Source: Rhodospirillales bacterium
Lineage (GTDB): Bacteria > Pseudomonadota > Alphaproteobacteria > Rhodospirillales > Rhodospirillaceae
Assembly: GCA_028281845.1 (NCBI GenBank)
Contig: JANQJD010000014.1
Span: forward strand, 183,367 to 247,366
Length of the DNA: 64,000 nt
Direction of reading: 5' to 3'
Under the pieces are notes generated by a model. That model was not told the DNA's origin. It saw only the letters and a list, made by a program, of their open reading frames with translations, and ran no database searches. The position numbers and the translations under genes are program-made. Below are positions 59,494 through 64,000 of the stretch, in pieces; position 1 is the stretch's first letter, and the number at the start of each line of letters is the position of its first letter.

Positions 59494-60939
59494 GTGATCA
59501 GGATGCCAATTCTACGGAAAGACATTGCTAGGATTCGCATGCTGTGTCGATTCCTTGAGGTGGTAGTGATATTATTCTTGATATTGTATACATCACCATA
59601 TTTATATGCTATTTATAATAAAAATTATATTATTGCTATTGTCAATGATGATGTCATATCTCAACATGACGTTGAGAATCGTATAGATTTTCTCATGAAA
59701 AAACTTCATTTATCTCAGACACCGGCAGTACGTAGACATCTTCTTCCGCAAGTTCTACGAATTCTTGTAGACGAGCAGTTAAAGGTACAAAACGCAAAAT
59801 CGTTACACCTTTATATTGGTAATTCAGAAGTATCTCGTGCCATTAGCCGGCTTGTCGAGAAGCAGAATCCCCCGCTAAACAGACAATCTCTAAGCACTTT
59901 CACGTACTTCACTGATTTTTCTTCACTCCCTACTGGTTTCGGCCTCACAGGCCCTCTACGCACGCCCGGTTATGTCACGGAAGGTTTCTTCCTTGCTCAA
60001 GATCCTCTCAAGAATTATAAAAATCAGGAGATTGGTCTGTTCAAGGACCATCTCTTCATCGAGATTTTGATCAAGGAAATACGCTCCGAAATAGCTTGGC
60101 ACAAGATTCTGCAACATACGGTGCCCTCACAGGTAGGAGAGTCTGAGATAAACACAGCACTCCAAGCACTGTACAATACAAAAAATCAGACACAGAATCT
60201 TTTAGCGGAGATTGTTTTACAAGTGGGCCGTTCTGCTGATGGAGACAGTGTTCTCGCATTAGCAGAAGAAATAGTAGGACGAATTCGTACAGGAGCTGAT
60301 TTTAAGGCTACCGCGCGCCAATTCTCCCAGGCGGCATCCGCCACTCATGGCGGTGATCTTGGTTGGGTTCTCCAGGGGCATTTAGAATTAGAGATTGAAA
60401 AAGTTCTTCAAATGATGCAGCCTGGACAATTTTCTATGCCTATCAGGACTTTGTCCGGTTATAATATTCTTTTATTAAGAGAAAGACGAGAATCAATTTC
60501 ATCTGAAAATACACTCTTGACTCTGCGTCAGCTCTTCATGCCTCTCACAGGTCCAGAAGCCCTTTCGCCTCAAACTCGATCAGAATTGCTCGAGGCCGCA
60601 CGCATGACCTCCTCCTGTGAAGCATTCGACGCGTTGATACAGCAAACAGGGACACCAGAGTCCGGTCCTATAGGCCAGATTAGGGCTGGCGACTTACTAC
60701 CGACTCTACGCGCTGCTGTTCTTCAGCTCTCTCGACAGACGGCCAGTATACCTGTGCCGATGAATGGAGGGCTCGCAATATTCATGGTCTGCGACAGGAG
60801 CAGTCCTGCACCGCAGCCGGATCTCCCCTCACGTGAGATTATCGCGCAGCAGCTAGAAAGAGCAAAAATAGAAACTATACAATATGAGAAATTGCATAAC
60901 TTGCGACGTGCTGCTTTTATTGAGGTCCGGCCTCCATGA
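59494..60939 (+). CDS. surA: SurA-like periplasmic peptidyl-prolyl isomerase/chaperone
   Basis: Outer-membrane protein chaperone (481 aa) with an N-terminal signal anchor (LCRFLEVVVILFLILYTSPY), the SurA start IIAIVNDDVISQHDVENRID and a parvulin domain (FSQAASATHGGDLGWVLQG, VLQMMQPGQFSMPIRTLSGY). GTG 59494 is chosen for GAGGA seven bases upstream; ATG 59503 is possible. Between EKQNPPLN and SEIAWHKILQ the chain is about 40 residues longer than usual (near residues 130-175). The pdxA start overlaps its stop, forming the surA-pdxA-rsmA operon common in proteobacteria. Confidence 0.9.
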   Translation: MIRMPILRKDIARIRMLCRFLEVVVILFLILYTSPYLYAIYNKNYIIAIVNDDVISQHDVENRIDFLMKKLHLSQTPAVRRHLLPQVLRILVDEQLKVQNAKSLHLYIGNSEVSRAISRLVEKQNPPLNRQSLSTFTYFTDFSSLPTGFGLTGPLRTPGYVTEGFFLAQDPLKNYKNQEIGLFKDHLFIEILIKEIRSEIAWHKILQHTVPSQVGESEINTALQALYNTKNQTQNLLAEIVLQVGRSADGDSVLALAEEIVGRIRTGADFKATARQFSQAASATHGGDLGWVLQGHLELEIEKVLQMMQPGQFSMPIRTLSGYNILLLRERRESISSENTLLTLRQLFMPLTGPEALSPQTRSELLEAARMTSSCEAFDALIQQTGTPESGPIGQIRAGDLLPTLRAAVLQLSRQTASIPVPMNGGLAIFMVCDRSSPAPQPDLPSREIIAQQLERAKIETIQYEKLHNLRRAAFIEVRPP

Positions 60940-61964
60940 GTCGTGTGAGTGAATCGATTCCGATTGCCGTCACAATGGGAGAACCAGCTGGGATTGGCGG
61001 TGAAATTACTTGTAAAGCATGGCTTAGACGTAACGAGGGCCTAACACCGTTTTTTGTGATTGATGATCCTAACAGGCTCAGAGTAGTGAGCCGCAATCTT
61101 GGGGGGGTATCCCAAAATGTACCCGTGCAGGTCATCGGTACACCGGCAGATACAACGACAGTGTTCACCGATGCCCTACCGGTGCTGCCTGAGTTTCTTG
61201 CGGTAGAAAGCGTTCCCGGCAGGCCAATGCCGGCCAATACAGGAGCTGTGATTAGTTCTATCAAACGGGCTGTTGCGCTAGTACGTAATGGTCAGAGTGC
61301 GGCAGTCGTCACAAACCCCATCTGCAAAAATGTTCTGTACAAGAATGATTTTCCCTATCCTGGTCATACTGAGTTTTTAGCCGCTCTAGCAGGTCCTCAT
61401 GTCAGGCCTGCTATGATGTTGGCCTGTCCTGGTTTACGGGTTGTCCCGGTAACCGTCCATGTGAGTTTGCGGCAGGCTGTCTCTATCCTGAATACTGCTG
61501 ATATCCTCACTTGTGGTCGCATGACGGCCAGAGCTCTGCAGGCAGATTTCAGGATAGATAAACCAAGATTGGCGGTAGCGGCTCTGAACCCACACGCTGG
61601 AGAAGAAGGTGGGATAGGATTAGAAGAAGAAAATGTTATTCGTCCAGCTGTTAGAGCCCTTTTAAAAGAGGGAATCAGTACGTTTGGTCCTCTACCATCG
61701 GATACGCTGTTCCATCTCAAAGCTCGCGCCCATTATGATGCGGTGCTATGCATGTATCACGACCAGGCCATGATTCCGTTAAAAATGATAGGATTTCATC
61801 ATGGTGTTAATATCACGTTAGGACTGCCGTTTGTGCGAACGGCACCTGATCATGGTACTGCTTTTGACATTGCTGGCACGGGGATGGCAAACGAATCCAG
61901 CCTGATTCAAGCCTTGCGCACAGCGCGGGAAATATCTACGTATCGCCTGATGTCTCACTCATGA
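60936..61964 (+). CDS. pdxA: 4-hydroxythreonine-4-phosphate dehydrogenase
   Basis: Pyridoxal phosphate biosynthesis (342 aa). Motifs: VTMGEPAGIGGEI, PICKNVLYKNDFPYPGHTEFLA, LNPHAGEEGGIGLEE and CMYHDQAMIPLKMIGF with HGTAFDIAGTG. All metal-binding histidines seem present. Starts inside the surA stop (ATGA) and its own stop overlaps rsmA, so the three are translationally coupled. Confidence 0.97.
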   Translation: MSRVSESIPIAVTMGEPAGIGGEITCKAWLRRNEGLTPFFVIDDPNRLRVVSRNLGGVSQNVPVQVIGTPADTTTVFTDALPVLPEFLAVESVPGRPMPANTGAVISSIKRAVALVRNGQSAAVVTNPICKNVLYKNDFPYPGHTEFLAALAGPHVRPAMMLACPGLRVVPVTVHVSLRQAVSILNTADILTCGRMTARALQADFRIDKPRLAVAALNPHAGEEGGIGLEEENVIRPAVRALLKEGISTFGPLPSDTLFHLKARAHYDAVLCMYHDQAMIPLKMIGFHHGVNITLGLPFVRTAPDHGTAFDIAGTGMANESSLIQALRTAREISTYRLMSHS

Positions 61965-62866
61965 AAAAAAATAGAAAAGGAGTGGGTAGAGAGCACGGAT
62001 ATCCCTCTTCTGCCTTGCTCAATGAAAACTCTCTGCAACCATTGCGAACTGTTATAGCTCACTATGGTCTGACCAGTCGCAAGGCGCTGAGTCAGAATTT
62101 CTTACTCGACGTGAATATGACACGTCGTATTGTCCGCGCCGCTGGTGATTTGAGAACAGGCACGGTGATTGAGATTGGTGCCGGTCCCGGCAGTCTCACA
62201 CGAGCACTCCTCTCCGGTGGAGCACGTCAAGTTATTGCTATTGAAAATGATAGTAGATTCTTAAAAGCGTTATTTGAAATAGCTAACGCATGGCCTGGAC
62301 AATTAAGAGTCATAGAAGCCGATGCGAGAACTATCAATATAGCCCATGTAGGTGAAGCTCCGCGACATATTGTTTCTAACTTGCCCTATCACATCGCTAC
62401 GTCCTTGCTTTTACAGCTCTTAAGAGATTGCACTGCCATTTTCAGCATGACACTTCTGTTTCAGAAGGAAGTAGCTGATCGGCTCGGCGCTGTGCCACGA
62501 GGAAAGCATTACGGTCGTCTCTCAGTGATCACACAATGGCTATGTGTTGTGCGATCATTATTTAATATTCCTCCCCAAGCATTTACACCATCACCAAAGG
62601 TGGTATCCACCGTTGTGAATCTCACGCCACGGCCTGAACCTTTGGCCCCAGCGGCATGGACTGCTCTCGAGAAAGTGACTGCAGCCGCTTTCGGCCAACG
62701 TCGTAAAATGTTGCGACAAAGCTTGAAACGTCTCGGACAAGCTGATACCGTGTGCTCTACTGCTGGTCTCTCTCCTACTGCACGTGCTGAGGAAATAGAT
62801 GTCGCAGGTTTTTGCGCTTTAGCGCGGGCTGTGCTGGAGGTCGACAAGAAATATTTTCCCCTTTAA
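61961..62866 (+). CDS. rsmA: 16S rRNA (adenine-N6)-dimethyltransferase RsmA/KsgA
   Basis: Dimethylates two adenosines near the 3' end of 16S rRNA (301 aa). SAM motif VIEIGAGPGSLTRALL and the catalytic NLPYHIATSLLLQLL are intact, with QNFLLDVNMTRRIV at the start of the core. It begins within the pdxA stop. The first 25 residues are unconserved, so a later start is possible. Confidence 0.96.
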   Translation: MKKNRKGVGREHGYPSSALLNENSLQPLRTVIAHYGLTSRKALSQNFLLDVNMTRRIVRAAGDLRTGTVIEIGAGPGSLTRALLSGGARQVIAIENDSRFLKALFEIANAWPGQLRVIEADARTINIAHVGEAPRHIVSNLPYHIATSLLLQLLRDCTAIFSMTLLFQKEVADRLGAVPRGKHYGRLSVITQWLCVVRSLFNIPPQAFTPSPKVVSTVVNLTPRPEPLAPAAWTALEKVTAAAFGQRRKMLRQSLKRLGQADTVCSTAGLSPTARAEEIDVAGFCALARAVLEVDKKYFPL

Positions 62867-62880
62867 AGGGAGTCTCTTGG

Positions 62881-63651
62881 TCACCCCCAAAACTGGACTC
62901 CTCCACCAGAAAGAAAAACAGCGAGCGCAACAACTGGTGTAGCGGCCAATAGACCGTCCACTCTGTCCAGCACTCCACCATGACCGGGAATCAGTTGACC
63001 AGAGTCTTTGACCCCAAAGTGACGTTTTAGTTTTGACTCCGCTAGGTCACCAAGTTGTGCCACAACAGATGTCCCAGCGCTAGCGGCTACTAAAACCCAA
63101 GGTGTAGCCAAATCTAATAATACGGCTATCACTCCTCCTGCCCCCATAGCCGCTACCAGACCACCAATAGCACCGGCCCATGTCTTTCCTGGACTGACAG
63201 AAGGTGCTAGGCGCGGACCACCTATCCACCGACCTATTCCATAGGCAGCAATATCTGTGACCCAAACCACTAGAAATAACCATAACAATGTTTCTGGTCC
63301 GTCCGTCGCTCGTAACCACACTAAGGCTGCACATGGCAGGGAAATGTAAAGAATACCGATCGCAGACCATCGTCCGCCCGTTCCTGGCCAAACCATCGTA
63401 GCGCTGATTCCGATCACTAACAAAGCTATCTGTGTATAACCAAGAGAGACTGCAATTGTAGCCGAAACTCCAACAAACGTTACAAAAATACTAGAAAGAC
63501 CTAAATGCCCCTTGACCATGCTGTTCCACTCCCAGGCCATAGCAACCGCGAATAGAACAGTCAGCATATTGAAAAATAAATCTCCTCGCCAAATAGCAAT
63601 CACAGCTAGTGGTATCATCACAAGAGAAGAAGTAAAGCGATAGCGAAGCAC
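62881..63651 (-). CDS. cdsA: Phosphatidate cytidylyltransferase
   Basis: Integral membrane enzyme (256 aa) making CDP-diacylglycerol. The family signature is KDSGQLIPGHGGVLDRVDGLL near the C-terminus, after SVSPGKTWAGAIGGLVAA. Several hydrophobic helices fill the rest. GTG start 10 bases after uppS, so uppS-cdsA are co-transcribed, the usual pairing. Dxr would be expected next but rsmA converges instead. Confidence 0.95.
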   Translation of the reverse strand: MLRYRFTSSLVMIPLAVIAIWRGDLFFNMLTVLFAVAMAWEWNSMVKGHLGLSSIFVTFVGVSATIAVSLGYTQIALLVIGISATMVWPGTGGRWSAIGILYISLPCAALVWLRATDGPETLLWLFLVVWVTDIAAYGIGRWIGGPRLAPSVSPGKTWAGAIGGLVAAMGAGGVIAVLLDLATPWVLVAASAGTSVVAQLGDLAESKLKRHFGVKDSGQLIPGHGGVLDRVDGLLAATPVVALAVFLSGGGVQFWG

Positions 63652-63661
63652 AAAAGAACAC

Positions 63662-64000
63662 TCAGCTGCTCACAGCGCCATAGCGGCGCTCGCGTTTATG
63701 AAACTCGCTGATCGCCTGTTCAAGATCTGCACGGCTGAAATCAGGCCAGAGGGTTTCAACAAAAATGAGTTCTGTATAAGCAATTTGCCACAAAAGAAAA
63801 TTGCTGATTCTCTTTTCACCACTAGTACGAATTAATAAATCAGGGTCAGGGATATCAGAAGTAAACAAATGTGCTGCCACTAAAGATTCATCAATATCCT
63901 CAGGCTGTAGATTCCCCGCCACGGCAGCTCCTGCTAATAGACGTGCCGCCCGCACAATTTCCTGCCTAGCGCCGTAGCTGAGCGCAACTGTCAAGGTGAG
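63662..64000 (-). CDS. uppS: Undecaprenyl diphosphate synthase, C-terminal part (cut by window edge)
   Basis: The last 113 codons of a cis-prenyltransferase that makes the C55 lipid carrier for peptidoglycan. Visible signatures are ALSYGARQEIVRAA, DPDLLIRTSGEKRISNFLLWQ and ELIFVETLWPDF. The start lies beyond position 64000. It is directly followed by cdsA. Confidence 0.95.
   Translation of the reverse strand, partial: LTLTVALSYGARQEIVRAARLLAGAAVAGNLQPEDIDESLVAAHLFTSDIPDPDLLIRTSGEKRISNFLLWQIAYTELIFVETLWPDFSRADLEQAISEFHKRERRYGAVSS

Overview
The window looks like a compact, gene-dense chromosome segment from an alphaproteobacterium, probably Rhodospirillales-like. It carries alphaproteobacterial gene neighbourhoods: glyQ-glyS-ppdK, metX-metW facing hisC-tyrA, hemC-hemD-mitofilin-hemY, and a stand-alone RNase D exonuclease domain. 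There are no insertion sequences, phage genes, CRISPR arrays or rRNA. Apart from two genes cut by the window edges, every reading frame is intact. The dissimilatory sulfur genes (sat, qmoA, qmoB, hdrC, hdrB) combined with ppdK and biosynthetic genes suggest a sulfur-oxidising organism, perhaps autotrophic. The reduced motifs and odd spacers would suit a host-associated lineage such as the sulfur-oxidising Paracatenula symbionts, but that placement is only a guess.

Layout. 1-4.7 kb (minus): start of ppdK, glyS, glyQ and a DUF1015 gene. 4.9-8.9 kb (plus): a DegP/DegQ protease and a NasA-type nitrate reductase. 9.2-14.6 kb: tRNA-Leu(CAG), an RNase D-like exonuclease, a radical SAM AmrS facing a MEMO1-AMMECR1 fusion, cysS and rpmE. 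15.2-24.4 kb: NAD(P)HX repair enzyme, queG, erpA, bolA, dnaN, ligA-gmk and yicC. 25.1-31.5 kb (plus): sat, then a tight qmoA-qmoB-hdrC-hdrB cluster. 31.6-40.7 kb: clpB, a CoA-binding protein, glmS, glmU and a lysine 2,3-aminomutase-like gene whose start codon overlaps that of divergent epmA. 41.0-49.1 kb: tRNA-Glu(CTC), metW-metX, hisC-tyrA, ftsK and dapC. 49.2-53.7 kb (plus): hemC, a hemD-mitofilin fusion and hemY. 54.5-64 kb: cimA, glnD, surA-pdxA-rsmA, cdsA and the end of uppS.

How the genes fit together. Sat and Qmo/Hdr are the electron-transfer and ATP-yielding end of a sulfite/APS pathway; aprAB and dsr genes are not in view. NasA plus GlnD point to nitrate assimilation and nitrogen sensing. 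MetX/W, HisC, TyrA, DapC, CimA, PdxA and the heme genes show retained biosynthesis of amino acids and cofactors.

Two observations stand out. First, FtsK keeps an intact 674-residue frame and its membrane anchor but has lost the Walker A lysine (Gln), the Walker B aspartate (Ala) and the DNA-reading gamma domain, so it should not translocate DNA. Second, the spacers hold many exact head-to-tail duplications of about 8-22 bp, far more than chance predicts, and a few in-frame copies also occur inside genes. This suggests an unusual mutational process. No promoter, riboswitch or intrinsic terminator could be called with confidence.
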